From JBHGBM01 sp041946965 (GTDB lineage: Bacteria > Acidobacteriota > Terriglobia > Bryobacterales > Bryobacteraceae), in NCBI GenBank assembly GCA_041946965.1, contig JBHGBM010000025.1, positions 74,758 to 138,757 of the forward strand: DNA of 64,000 nucleotides, given 5' to 3'. Below, piece by piece: positions 27,746 through 37,238 of this stretch. A program made the translations under genes and the position numbers. Numbering within the stretch: the first letter of the stretch is position 1; each line of letters starts with the position of its first letter. Under the pieces are notes generated by a model that was not told where the DNA came from, did no database searches, and saw nothing but the letters and a program-made list of their open reading frames with translations.

Positions 27746-30058
27746 ATGAGATTGTCCCTGGGATTCCCCGACTTCTCCCAGCCGCGCCTGGAAGCCGTGC
27801 TGGCGCGATTTCAGAGCGCGGCCGCACAGCCGGAATCGCCGGTGCGCGCCGTGCGCCACGAAGAGGCGGCACCCCCCGTGTTCGGAGAATATCCCGCGTC
27901 CGTGGACACGCGGTTGCGGACCGCGCTCGAGCGCCGCGGCGTGGCGCGGCCCTACTCGCACCAGGCCGAGGCGTTCGCCCTGGCCGAGGCGGGCAAGAAC
28001 CTGGTGGTGGTCACCCCCACAGCCAGCGGCAAAACGCTTTGCTACAACGTGCCGGTGCTGAACCTGATGCTCGGCGACCCGGGCGCGCGGGCCATGTACC
28101 TGTTCCCCACCAAGGCGCTCTCCGAAGACCAGCTTCACGAGCTGCAAACCGCCATCGACGATCTCGGCAGCGACCTGCGCGCCTTCACCTACGACGGCGA
28201 TACGCCTCAGGACGCCCGCAAGGCCATACGGCAGCGCGCCAACATCGTCCTCACCAATCCGGACATGCTGCACGCGGGCATCCTGCCGCACCACACCCGC
28301 TGGGCCAAGCTCTTCGAGAACCTGCGCTACGTGGTCATCGACGAGCTGCACTACTACCGCGGCGTCTACGGCAGCCACCTGGCCAACCTGCTGCGGCGGT
28401 TGAAGCGCATCTGCGAGTTCTACGGTTCCGCGCCGCAGTTCATATGCTCGTCGGCCACCATCGCGAACCCGCGCGAGCTGGCCGAGCGCCTCACCGGCCA
28501 GCCGTTCGAGCTGGTGGAGCGCAACGGCGCGCCGCGCGGCGAAAAGTTTTTCGTCTTCTACAATCCCCCCGTGGTGAACCGGCAACTCGGCATCCGGCGC
28601 AGCTATATCAACGAGAGCCGGCGCGTGGCCATGGAATTTCTGGAGCGCGACCTGCAAACGCTGGTTTTTGCCAACAACCGGCTGGCGACGGAAGTGCTGG
28701 TGACGTACCTGAAGGACGCCTGCGACCGCGGGCCGCTGCCGGTGGAACGCGTGCGCGGGTATCGCGGCGGGTACCTGCCGCGCGAGCGCCGCGAGATCGA
28801 GCGCGGGCTGCGCACGGGCGAGATCCGCGCCGTGGTGGCCACCAACGCCCTCGAGCTCGGCATCGATATCGGCTCGCTCGATGCCGTGGTGATGGCCGGC
28901 TACCCCGGCACGGTGGCATCCACATGGCAGCGCGCCGGGCGCGCCGGACGGCGCAACTCCACCTCGGTCGCCGTGATGGTGGCATCCAGCGCGCCGCTCG
29001 ACCAGTACATCGTGGAGCACCCGGACTACTTCTTCGGCCAATCGCCCGAGCACGCGCACGTAAATCCGGATAACCTCGAGATCCTGCTGGCGCACCTGAA
29101 GTGTGCGGCCTTCGAGCTGCCCATCCGGGACGGCGAGAAGTTCGGCGAGCATGCCACCGCGGACATGTGCCGGTTTCTGGAAGAGGCGGGCTTCCTGCAC
29201 CACTCCGGAGGCGCCTGGCACTGGACCTCGGAGACCTACCCCGCCGACGCCACCAGCCTGCGCGCGGTCACCAGCGACAATTTCGTGGTGGTCGATATCA
29301 CTGGCGAGCCCGAGGTGATCGCGGAGGTTTCTTTCCCCACCGCGCTGACCACGCTGCACGAAAAGGCCATCTACCTGCACGAGGCGCGGCAGTATCACGT
29401 GGAGCGTTTCGACTATGAAGAGCGCAAGGCCTACGTGAAGCGCGTGGAGTGCGATTACTACACCGACGCGATCGACTACACGCAGGTGAAAGTGCTGGAG
29501 GAGTTCGAGAGCGCGGCGCTCGGCGGGGGCGTCAAGGCCTGGGGCGACGTGCGCGTGAACACACAGATCGTGGGCTTCAAGAAGATCAAGTTCTACACCA
29601 TGGAGAACGTGGGCGCGGGCAATCTTTCGATGCCCGAGCAGGAGATGCACACCACGGCGTTCTGGCTGCACTTCCCTTCGGCGTTCATGGCGCGGTTTTC
29701 CGACCTGACGCCGGCCGAGCGCCAGAACGGCCTCAGCGCGCTCGGCAACGCGCTGCGCACGGTGGCCGCGCTGCTGCTGATGTGCGACCCGCGCGACCTC
29801 GGGGTGGCGCTCAGTGAAGACATCTCCGGCGCCCTCGCGGCCTTCGAGCCGAACCTGTACCTTTACGATAATTACCCGGGCGGCATCGGCCAGAGCGCGC
29901 CGCTTTATCAGCTCGCCCCGCGGCTGATCGCGCAGGCGGCGGAACTGGTGGCCGGCTGCGGCTGCGAGAGCGGCTGCCCGTCATGCACGGGGCCGATCGG
30001 AGAGGTGGGAGACCGGGGCAAGGAAGCGGCGGCGCGAATATTGGCGGCGCTGGCGTAA
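27746..30058 (+). CDS. MrfA/Hrq1-type DEAD/DEAH-box helicase
   Basis: This 770-residue superfamily 2 helicase is of the MrfA/Hrq1 type linked to repair of DNA crosslinks and adducts. VVTPTASGKTLCYNVPVL is Walker A, VVIDELHYYRG is motif II, ICSSATIANP is motif III, and ATNALELGIDIGSLDAVVMAG with WQRAGRAGRR gives motifs V and VI. The C-terminal DUF1998 domain ends with CGCESGCPSCTGPIGE, the four-cysteine metal site of MrfA. A companion MrfB-type exonuclease is not present in the window. The ATG is preceded by an A-rich stretch rather than a clear Shine-Dalgarno sequence. Confidence 0.93.
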   Translation: MRLSLGFPDFSQPRLEAVLARFQSAAAQPESPVRAVRHEEAAPPVFGEYPASVDTRLRTALERRGVARPYSHQAEAFALAEAGKNLVVVTPTASGKTLCYNVPVLNLMLGDPGARAMYLFPTKALSEDQLHELQTAIDDLGSDLRAFTYDGDTPQDARKAIRQRANIVLTNPDMLHAGILPHHTRWAKLFENLRYVVIDELHYYRGVYGSHLANLLRRLKRICEFYGSAPQFICSSATIANPRELAERLTGQPFELVERNGAPRGEKFFVFYNPPVVNRQLGIRRSYINESRRVAMEFLERDLQTLVFANNRLATEVLVTYLKDACDRGPLPVERVRGYRGGYLPRERREIERGLRTGEIRAVVATNALELGIDIGSLDAVVMAGYPGTVASTWQRAGRAGRRNSTSVAVMVASSAPLDQYIVEHPDYFFGQSPEHAHVNPDNLEILLAHLKCAAFELPIRDGEKFGEHATADMCRFLEEAGFLHHSGGAWHWTSETYPADATSLRAVTSDNFVVVDITGEPEVIAEVSFPTALTTLHEKAIYLHEARQYHVERFDYEERKAYVKRVECDYYTDAIDYTQVKVLEEFESAALGGGVKAWGDVRVNTQIVGFKKIKFYTMENVGAGNLSMPEQEMHTTAFWLHFPSAFMARFSDLTPAERQNGLSALGNALRTVAALLLMCDPRDLGVALSEDISGALAAFEPNLYLYDNYPGGIGQSAPLYQLAPRLIAQAAELVAGCGCESGCPSCTGPIGEVGDRGKEAAARILAALA

Positions 30059-30149
30059 AGCGCCGGGATCGTGATGCGTTTCCTGGCGGTCCGCCGTATG
30101 AGATCATTCACCTGAAGAGCAGGTGTTTGAAGAAAGGAACCGGCGCCCC

Positions 30150-31343
30150 ATGCTCATTGAACCTGGACTGACTACTTCGCGCCGCGATTTCGTCTCCGCG
30201 GTTACGGCGGCATCCGCCTCGCGCGTTGTGGGCGCGAACGACCGGGTGCGCATCGGCATCATCGGCACGGGCGGCCGCGGGTCGTACCTCATGCGGGAGG
30301 CCAACAAGTGCCCGAATGTCCAATGGGCCGCGGTGTGTGACGCCTGGGACCAGCGGCGCGACAAAGCGCTCGAACTCACCGGTCCCGGTGCGGAGAAGTA
30401 CGCGGACTACCGCGCCTTGCTCGACCGCAAGGACATCGACGGCGTGATCGTAGCGACCTGGGACAATACCCATTCACAGATCAGCATTGACGCTTGCCGT
30501 GCCGGCAAGGACGTCTATGTCGAGAAGCCGATGACTTCGCAGCCCTTGCAGGGCCCGCCGCTGGTCAAGGCCGTCCGCGAACACCGCCGCGTTTTGCAGA
30601 CGGGCGTGCAGCAGCGCAGCACCGCGCACTTCCTGGAAGCCAAGCAGCGCTTCATTGACAGCGGACAGATCGGCCGGGTCCACATGGTCCGCACCATCTG
30701 GAACAACAACAACGGCTACCGCCTCGCGCCCCCTCCGGGAATGGAACATAAGCCGCCGGGGCTGGACTGGGAGGCCTGCCTTGGATCGCTCCCCAAGATC
30801 CCGTGGGACCCGAAGCGCTACTTCAACCGGTTCTCCTACATGGACCTGTGCTGCGGCCAAACGGGCGGTCTGTTTGTGCACATGGTGGACGTGGTCCAGT
30901 GGTTTCTCGGCATCACCCGCCCGGCTTCGGTCGTCGCCCTGGGCGGGATCTACGAATTCAACGACGGGCGCGACACGCCCGACAACGTGAACCTGGTTGC
31001 CGAGTACCCGGAGAAACTCACCGTGACTTTCGAAGCAAGCGTAACGGACCGGGTGGCAGCCGAGAGCGCCGACATCGTGTTTCTGGGCAGCGGCGGACGG
31101 TTGCACATCTTCCGTTCCGGCTACCGTTTTCTCCAGGCCGGAAGCCGCGGCGCCGCCGCGGCCGTTACCGCCAAGGGCGTTCCGGACCGGCACATGCAGA
31201 ACTGGATCGACTGCATCCGCAGCCGCAAGGAACCAAACGCCACGGTCGAGCAGGGGCACTTCGGGGCCATGGCGTGTCACATGGGCAACATCGCGTGGAT
31301 GGAGAAGCGTCTGGTCGCCTGGCGCCAGGAGTGGGATATCTGA
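30150..31343 (+). CDS. Tat-exported Gfo/Idh/MocA family oxidoreductase
   Basis: This 397-residue NAD(P)-dependent oxidoreductase of the sugar/inositol dehydrogenase type is preceded by a short twin-arginine-like N-terminus (TTSRRDFVSAVTAASASRVV). VRIGIIGTGGRGSYLMREA is the nucleotide-binding loop, VYVEKPMTSQ carries the conserved lysine, and GGLFVHMVDVVQWFLG matches the C-terminal domain's GGxxxDxxxH-like region. I chose the ATG at 30150, after AAGGAA. It precedes the sulfatase gene by one base, so the two are an operon. The substrate is probably a sugar; identity unknown. Confidence 0.9.
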   Translation: MLIEPGLTTSRRDFVSAVTAASASRVVGANDRVRIGIIGTGGRGSYLMREANKCPNVQWAAVCDAWDQRRDKALELTGPGAEKYADYRALLDRKDIDGVIVATWDNTHSQISIDACRAGKDVYVEKPMTSQPLQGPPLVKAVREHRRVLQTGVQQRSTAHFLEAKQRFIDSGQIGRVHMVRTIWNNNNGYRLAPPPGMEHKPPGLDWEACLGSLPKIPWDPKRYFNRFSYMDLCCGQTGGLFVHMVDVVQWFLGITRPASVVALGGIYEFNDGRDTPDNVNLVAEYPEKLTVTFEASVTDRVAAESADIVFLGSGGRLHIFRSGYRFLQAGSRGAAAAVTAKGVPDRHMQNWIDCIRSRKEPNATVEQGHFGAMACHMGNIAWMEKRLVAWRQEWDI

Positions 31344-31344
31344 G

Positions 31345-32793
31345 ATGCCCAACTCGCGCCGGTCCTTCTTATTGGGCGGTCTTGGCGCCGCCGCCGGCAG
31401 CGGCGCTCCCGCCGCGCCGCGGCAGCGCCGTCCCAACATCATCGTCAACGTCATGGATGACCAGCGATGGGACTGCCTGAGCTGTTACGAGGGCCGGACC
31501 GTCCTCGACTTCATTCGTACGCCGAACATGGACCGCCTGGCGGCCGAGGGCGTCCGCTTCCGCAACGCATTTGTCACTTTCTCGCTCTGCTCGCCGAGCC
31601 GGGCCACGATGCTCACCGGCAAGGACGTCCGAACGCATGGCGTGAACCGGCTGGCTCTGGACGTGCAGCCCGGCTGCGCCATCTTTCCCGCGCTGCTGAA
31701 GCAAGCCGGCTATGAGACTGGATATACCGGCAAATGGCACCTCGGGAAAGAAAGCGACGTGCCCGACCCGGCCTTCGACTATTGGGCCGGTGTGCGCGAC
31801 CAGGGTCAGTACATCGACCCGGTGATGAATATCAACGGCAGCGTCACCAAGGCGCCTGGGTATGCCACCGAGATCTTCATGGACCGGGCGCTGGAGTTTG
31901 TCGCCAGGAAGCGCGACAAGCCGTTCTTCCTGTGGCTGGCGCAGAAGGCGCCTCATTCGCCGTGTACGCCGCCCAAACATCTGGAACGGCTGTACGAAGA
32001 CGTCACGGTCGCGAAACCGTCCAGCTATTCCGAGAACCACGACGACAAACCGGCCTGGTTCGTGGAACAGCACGATCACGATTTCTTCCACGTCCTGCTG
32101 CACCCCAACACGGCGTATCAGAAGTACACGAAAGATTTCTGCCGCACGATCACGGCCGTGGACGAGCAGCTCGGCCGGCTGATGAAGACACTGGATGAAA
32201 AGGGGCTCACGGAAAACACGGTGATCATCCACATCGCGGACAATGGCCACTTTCTGGGCGAGCATCAGCTCTATTCGAAGATGCTGATGTACGAGGAATC
32301 CATCCGGGTGCCGCTCATCGTTCGTTACCCCGGGTTCGCCCCGGCGGGCAGGAAGTGCGATGACATGGTGTTGAACCTCGATATGGCGCCGACGGTGTTG
32401 GACCTGGCCGGGTTGCCCGTGCCGAAGGACATGGAGGGCCGGTCGTTCCGCGAAGTGCTCGCCGGCCGCACACCGCGCAACTGGCGGCGCTCCTACCGCT
32501 ATGAATACTATTGCTCTTCCTGGGGGCTGCCGGATTTCGATGGAGTTCGAACGGCCGATGGGTGGAAGTATTGCCGCTTCCCCGGTTGGGAGCAGATGTA
32601 CAACGTCAAGGCGGATCCAACGGAAGTGCGAAACCTCGCCCAAGACGCGCAGTACGCGGCCAAGAAGCGCGAATTGCAGCAGGAACTGCGGCGGCTGGGC
32701 GGAGGCGTGCGGAAGTTGCGGCCGCCGTGTCCGTACAAGCGGAGAAGCGGGGAGAAGCACACCCCGCACCCGGCCGATTTTCTGAACCGGTGA
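31345..32793 (+). CDS. Tat-exported arylsulfatase-family sulfatase
   Basis: This 482-residue S1-family sulfatase removes sulfate esters, probably from a polysaccharide. The N-terminus NSRRSFLLGGLGAAAGSGAP is a twin-arginine signal. NVMDDQRWD supplies the metal-binding aspartates, and LCSPSRATMLTGK contains the C-x-P-S-R motif whose Cys82 would be oxidised to formylglycine. TGYTGKWHLGK and HIADNGHFLGEHQLYSK are conserved active-site stretches. It needs a formylglycine-generating enzyme, or an anaerobic maturase, encoded elsewhere. It starts one base after the Gfo/Idh stop and is convergent with the next gene. Confidence 0.95.
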   Translation: MPNSRRSFLLGGLGAAAGSGAPAAPRQRRPNIIVNVMDDQRWDCLSCYEGRTVLDFIRTPNMDRLAAEGVRFRNAFVTFSLCSPSRATMLTGKDVRTHGVNRLALDVQPGCAIFPALLKQAGYETGYTGKWHLGKESDVPDPAFDYWAGVRDQGQYIDPVMNINGSVTKAPGYATEIFMDRALEFVARKRDKPFFLWLAQKAPHSPCTPPKHLERLYEDVTVAKPSSYSENHDDKPAWFVEQHDHDFFHVLLHPNTAYQKYTKDFCRTITAVDEQLGRLMKTLDEKGLTENTVIIHIADNGHFLGEHQLYSKMLMYEESIRVPLIVRYPGFAPAGRKCDDMVLNLDMAPTVLDLAGLPVPKDMEGRSFREVLAGRTPRNWRRSYRYEYYCSSWGLPDFDGVRTADGWKYCRFPGWEQMYNVKADPTEVRNLAQDAQYAAKKRELQQELRRLGGGVRKLRPPCPYKRRSGEKHTPHPADFLNR

Positions 32794-32817
32794 GGCGGCG
32801 CGATCCGCCGGCCGGCC

Positions 32818-33675
32818 CTACGAAAGCACCCGCTTGCAGAACTGAAAGCAGCGCTTCACCTCGGTCAACGAGTCCGCCGCGCCCTTGTATTCGTATTGGA
32901 TGGTCGCCGGGAACGGGTACCGTTCGCGCTTCATGAGCAGCAAGGTCTCCCGCAGCGGGGTGTCGCCTTCGCCCCAGGGCATCTGAGCGCCCTGATTCGC
33001 CTTCCGGTCGCACAGGTCGATATTGGTAATGCGCCGGTGATTCCTGCGGATCCACTCGACGGGGTCGTACCCCGCCGCGAAGTAATGCCCGACGTCGAAG
33101 TTGGCGCCGATGTACCTGGAAAGCGATAGCGCCTTCCCGAAGCTTTCCGGTGTGGCGAATTCATTCGGATTCGCCACGTTCGAGTGGTTGTGAACGCCGT
33201 ACGGGATCTTGTATTTCTCCGCGAAAGGAACGATCCGGCGCACCACGCTTACGGTCGAGGAACCCGTCATCACGCGGACCCCGAGCGCGCGGGCGAAGCG
33301 GAATCCGCACTCGATCTCCTCGTCGGTGAAATCGTCCCGCACGCTGTAAATCATCCCCCAAAGCGGCAGCCGGGCTTGTTCGAAGAGCTTGCGCGCGGAC
33401 GTGTACTCTTTGATAGCCGTGGTGAGCCGCCACTGCCGCAGCTTCTCCCGTCCCTCGGCGTCGCGGCCGAACCCGAGCGGCCGCTCGAGGTGTCCCTGGT
33501 CCAGCTCGCAATAGCCGATGCCCGCCGCCGCCTGCGCCTTGATCGCCCCCTCCAGGGGCAGGTCGCGGAAGCTATACGTCATGTTCCCGATGCGCACGCC
33601 ATTCACATCCGCCGCGTGCGAGCGGAGCGCCGCGGCGGCGGCTGCCGCTTTCACGAAATCTCTGCGTGAATGCAT
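32818..33675 (-). CDS. Tat-exported sugar phosphate isomerase/epimerase-like TIM barrel
   Basis: This 285-residue AP endonuclease 2/xylose-isomerase-like TIM barrel has a twin-arginine signal (MHSRRDFVKAAAAAAALRS). Conserved features include YCELDQGHLERPLGFG, YGVHNHSNVANP, NFDVGHYFAAGYDP and TIQYEYKGA, which carry probable metal ligands (Glu, His, Asp, Glu). The ATG at 33675 is preceded by GGAGG and is preferred over an upstream in-frame codon. Enzymes of this type in acidobacterial sugar loci are usually annotated as sugar phosphate isomerases, but an exported copy would act on unphosphorylated substrate. Confidence 0.85.
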   Translation of the reverse strand: MHSRRDFVKAAAAAAALRSHAADVNGVRIGNMTYSFRDLPLEGAIKAQAAAGIGYCELDQGHLERPLGFGRDAEGREKLRQWRLTTAIKEYTSARKLFEQARLPLWGMIYSVRDDFTDEEIECGFRFARALGVRVMTGSSTVSVVRRIVPFAEKYKIPYGVHNHSNVANPNEFATPESFGKALSLSRYIGANFDVGHYFAAGYDPVEWIRRNHRRITNIDLCDRKANQGAQMPWGEGDTPLRETLLLMKRERYPFPATIQYEYKGAADSLTEVKRCFQFCKRVLS

Positions 33676-33774
33676 TCCGTCCTCCTTCCGGCATCCGGAT
33701 CTCTCGGTTCCCCGCAATCCATGATGCCAGCACCGCGGCCGCGAGAGAGCAGTGGCGCGGCGTGGAACTTCCGA

Positions 33775-35637
33775 TCAAGCCACGGTCACGCGCCGCACGG
33801 CGAGGTCGAGCGTCACCCTCGCCTTGCCGGGGAGCGCGACGACCAGCCGCTCCGGCGCCGCAGAATCGAGCCGGGCGGCGGCGGGCGGCGCGTCGGCCCT
33901 GCGCGGATGCAGCACGGCGGCGATCACGCAGCTCTCCACCGGGCCTGCCGCGGCGGTCAGCACGCTCTCCGCGGCCCTTGCCTCCAGGCGCTCCGGCAGC
34001 AGAAACTGCACGTCCATGGCCACGCCACCGTTGTGCACCAGGAAGCGCGTCGCGTCGCGCTGCTCGAGCGTCTCCTCGGCCCGCATCCGCCACTCGAAGC
34101 GGGATGATTCCTTCGCCGCCAGCTCGTCCACCACGATGACATAGTCGGGCCTGAGATAGATGAAATGGCGGAGGAATTTAATAAGTCCGGGATAGATCGT
34201 CATGGCATCCCCCAGCAGGTAATCGAAGCCGGGGCGGTGTTCCGCCTTGAGTATCTTGCTGGTGGCGCGCGCGGCCAGCACGGACTTGCGATCGAACCAT
34301 GTCTGGCCCTCGCCCAGTTGCCCTTTGCCGTTCACCAGGATGGTGTTGTGGTTGCGCGTCCACTTGGGGCGCTCGTACTGCGGGTCGATGGCCAGCCACT
34401 TTCCGTAGCCGTAGACCTGGAAGCTGTTCACGTCCGGGTGGCCGTGCCCGCCGCCTATCTCGTGCGTGTCCGGGGGCAGCGCGTCGTAATAAGCCTGGAC
34501 CTTGTGCCCGTGCATGGGGGAGTTCTTGAACCCCACCATGACGGCGTCCGGAGCCCAACTGCCGCGGCCCGTGACCCAGCCGGTGTCGCCGCAATTCCAG
34601 AAGAGGGGCAGGCCGGCAACAGGCTCGGGCCGGAGGGTTTCGTCGTACCAGAGCAAACTCGCCCAGCCGCAGAACGCCGTGCGCCCCACGCCGCGCCGCG
34701 TCATCTCCAGCGCCAGCCATTGCGCCTGCGGGTGGCGGTATTCGGCCGCGGTCCGGTAGAGGATGTGGCAGGGGCCATGGGAATCGTAGCTGCGGTGCGA
34801 GTCTCCGAACGACATCACGCAGTTCTTGGCCGAGAAGTCCGGAATGGTGCTGTGGATGATGAAGTCCGGAACGCTCCTGAGCCACTGGTTGCCGTAAAGG
34901 TTCTCGTGCAGGAGGTCGCGCGCCATCTCCGCGTACCGCAGGATGGACTCGGCGGTGTAGCCCCAGTACTGATGCCCCTCGGTGGAACCGCCGTCGGGTG
35001 CGGAATACTCGAGCGCCTTGCGAAACACCGCGTGCGCCTGCTCGATCCACGCTTCGGCGCGCGGCACTTCGCCGCGCAGGGCGAATCCCGCGGCGGCCAG
35101 CCCGAGGTGCTCGACGTGGTTGTGGTTGGCGAGCCACATATCGTGGTGCACGGGCGGCGCCTTGAGGAGCGCCTCGGCCTGGTGGACGAGCTTCTCGCGA
35201 ATCACGCCGCGGTCCCGCTCGTCGAGCTCGCCGTAAAGCCAGTCGTAGCCGAGGGCCACTCCGAACAGGCATTCGCCCGCCGCCAGGCTGTTGTCGCGCT
35301 CCCAGCGGGGGAACTCGCAGATGCGCAGCATCCAGCGCCGGGCGCCATCGCGATAGCGCGGGTCGCCCGTGACCAGCCACATCAGGGCCTGCCAGGGAAT
35401 GCCGCGGCCGTTGGAGCGCATATCGCCTTCTCTGTCGTACCTGGGCGAAGGTGTGCGGGCGAGCATTGCGCCGGCATTCTCTCTCACGATGGCCCACAAT
35501 TCGGCGTGCGAGCCGGAGATCTTCCTTTTTACCTGCGCAAGACGGGCGGGGGTGAGGAACAGGCGCGGCCTGGGCGCCTCGGCCGCGTTTCCGGCGGTCG
35601 CAACAACGGGAGCGGCGATGAAGTCTCGGCGTCGCAT
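33775..35637 (-). CDS. Heparinase II/III-like polysaccharide lyase, Tat-exported
   Basis: This 620-residue protein begins MRRRDFIAAPVVATAG, a twin-arginine-type signal. The first approximately 300 residues are an (alpha/alpha) toroid (WLANHNHVEHLGLAAAGFAL, GGSTEGHQYWGYTAES). The second half is a beta-sandwich with the heparinase II/III C-terminal signature GHGHPDVNSFQVYGYGKWL. Such enzymes cleave uronic-acid-containing polysaccharides (heparin, alginate, related). It is divergent from the metallohydrolase gene with only about 43 bases between the chosen starts. The substrate is not determinable. Confidence 0.85.
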   Translation of the reverse strand: MRRRDFIAAPVVATAGNAAEAPRPRLFLTPARLAQVKRKISGSHAELWAIVRENAGAMLARTPSPRYDREGDMRSNGRGIPWQALMWLVTGDPRYRDGARRWMLRICEFPRWERDNSLAAGECLFGVALGYDWLYGELDERDRGVIREKLVHQAEALLKAPPVHHDMWLANHNHVEHLGLAAAGFALRGEVPRAEAWIEQAHAVFRKALEYSAPDGGSTEGHQYWGYTAESILRYAEMARDLLHENLYGNQWLRSVPDFIIHSTIPDFSAKNCVMSFGDSHRSYDSHGPCHILYRTAAEYRHPQAQWLALEMTRRGVGRTAFCGWASLLWYDETLRPEPVAGLPLFWNCGDTGWVTGRGSWAPDAVMVGFKNSPMHGHKVQAYYDALPPDTHEIGGGHGHPDVNSFQVYGYGKWLAIDPQYERPKWTRNHNTILVNGKGQLGEGQTWFDRKSVLAARATSKILKAEHRPGFDYLLGDAMTIYPGLIKFLRHFIYLRPDYVIVVDELAAKESSRFEWRMRAEETLEQRDATRFLVHNGGVAMDVQFLLPERLEARAAESVLTAAAGPVESCVIAAVLHPRRADAPPAAARLDSAAPERLVVALPGKARVTLDLAVRRVTVA

Positions 35638-35680
35638 GCAGGTCCTATTCTATTCCGTGGCCGTGCTATATTGCTTCGCC

Positions 35681-37234
35681 ATGGGGTACGGACCGCACCT
35701 CTCAAGACGTGAAATCTTCAATGCGATTCCGGTGTTGGGTTCAGGCGCCGTGCTGCTGCCGCCCGGCGGCCGGACCGCCATGGCGCCGAACGCCGTGATA
35801 CGCGGCGCGCTGAAGGACGCCGCCACGGGCCGGCCGGTGGCCGCCAAGCTCAGCGTCACCGCCGCGGCAACCGGGGAGAGCTACATGCCGGCCTCCTCCA
35901 TCAAGACCATGCCGCAGAAGGTGAGGACCGGCGCGGTGCGTTATTTCTATGCGCGCGGCTCGTACGAAGTGGCGGTTCCGCCCGGCCGCTACCGCATCGA
36001 GGTGGTGCGCGGCATCTGCCATGAACCCGGTGTAGCGGAGATGGAGGCGAAACCCGGCGCCGCCGCCACGCGCGATTTCGCCCTCCGCCCCTTGTGGGAC
36101 CTGCGCCAGGCCGGGTGGTACTCCGGCAACACCCACACGCACTACAACGTGGAGATTGAAGAAAGCGTGGACGACCGCCTGCGCCTGGTCCCCGCCGCGG
36201 AAGCCGTGGACGTGAGCGTGATCAGCTACCTGATCCGCAAGAATCTCCCCTATCCGAGCAACCGCATCCCCATAGGCCGGCTGCCGCGCATGTCCGATGA
36301 CGGGCCGATTCTGGACATGGGGGAGGAATGCCGCAACAACAGCCCGTCGAACTCCATCCCAGGCGGGTATGGCCACTGCCTCTTCCTCAACATCCCGCGC
36401 TTGATCGAGCCCGTCTCCACGGGCATGCTCTCGCCGGATCCCGGCGCGCCCGATTTCCCCACGCTCTCCATGCTCTGCGAACAGGCCAAGCGCGCCGGCG
36501 GGACCACCGTCTGGTGCCATAACGGCAACGGGCTGGAATCGCCCGTGGCGGTGGCGCTCGGCCACGTGGACGCGTTGAACATTTCCGACAGCGCCGCCGT
36601 CGACTACAACTGGTATTACCAACTGCTCCACTGCGGCTTCCGCCTGCCCATCTCCACCGGCACGGACTGGTGGGAGTACGATCACAACCGCGTGTTCGTC
36701 CAGGTGCAAGGCGAGTTCCGCTATGAGTCCTGGCTGGCCGGCCTGCGCGCGGGCCGGACGTTCATCTCCAACGGCCCCCTGCTGCAACTGGAAGTAAACG
36801 GCGCGGGACCGGGTTCGGAGGCCGAAAGCGCGAAGCCGCTGCGGGTGAGCGTGCGGGCCCTCTCGCGCGTGCCGTTCGAGCGCGTGGAGATCGTGTGCGA
36901 CGGCGAGGTGGTTGCCTCGCAAACCGCGGAAGCGGGGCAGGAGGCCAAACTCGAGCGCGAAATCCCCGCCGCGGGCGCCGGATGGATCGCCGCCCGCGTG
37001 GCGGGTGACACTTCCACGCGGCTGGGGTATCCGGTGTTCGCTCACACCAACCCCGTCTACATTCGTGGCGGCGGCGCCCGGCGGCGGGCAGAGGCGGCGC
37101 GCGCCATGATCGCGCGCATCGAGGAAGGCATCCGCACCATCCGGAAAGCCTGCCGCTTCGCCGGCGAGGCGGATCAGGCCATCGCGCTGGGAAGGTTCGA
37201 GCAGGGCAAGCAGTATTACGCCCGGCTGCTGTAG
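35681..37234 (+). CDS. CehA/McbA-like PHP-domain metallohydrolase
   Basis: This 517-residue protein has a Tat signal (HLSRREIFNAIPVLGSGAVL). A carboxypeptidase-regulatory-like beta domain follows (VIRGALKDAATGRPVAAKLSV), then a PHP-type metal-dependent hydrolase module with GWYSGNTHTHYNVE near residue 145, TTVWCHNGNG and PISTGTDWWEYD. This matches CehA/McbA family phosphoesterase or carbaryl hydrolase-like proteins. I chose the ATG at 35681 because it directly precedes the Tat motif; upstream in-frame codons overlap the divergent heparinase gene. The substrate is unknown; the surrounding genes suggest sugar-related chemistry. Confidence 0.78.
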   Translation: MGYGPHLSRREIFNAIPVLGSGAVLLPPGGRTAMAPNAVIRGALKDAATGRPVAAKLSVTAAATGESYMPASSIKTMPQKVRTGAVRYFYARGSYEVAVPPGRYRIEVVRGICHEPGVAEMEAKPGAAATRDFALRPLWDLRQAGWYSGNTHTHYNVEIEESVDDRLRLVPAAEAVDVSVISYLIRKNLPYPSNRIPIGRLPRMSDDGPILDMGEECRNNSPSNSIPGGYGHCLFLNIPRLIEPVSTGMLSPDPGAPDFPTLSMLCEQAKRAGGTTVWCHNGNGLESPVAVALGHVDALNISDSAAVDYNWYYQLLHCGFRLPISTGTDWWEYDHNRVFVQVQGEFRYESWLAGLRAGRTFISNGPLLQLEVNGAGPGSEAESAKPLRVSVRALSRVPFERVEIVCDGEVVASQTAEAGQEAKLEREIPAAGAGWIAARVAGDTSTRLGYPVFAHTNPVYIRGGGARRRAEAARAMIARIEEGIRTIRKACRFAGEADQAIALGRFEQGKQYYARLL

Positions 37235-37238
37235 CCGC

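Noticed and set aside
27683..29671. 662-codon open frame on the minus strand
   Set aside because: It is antisense to the MrfA-type helicase and lacks any recognisable motif.
32794..32809. Short GGCGG/CCGCC hairpin between the convergent sulfatase and isomerase genes
   Set aside because: The five-base stem lacks a T-tract and is expected by chance in such GC-rich sequence.
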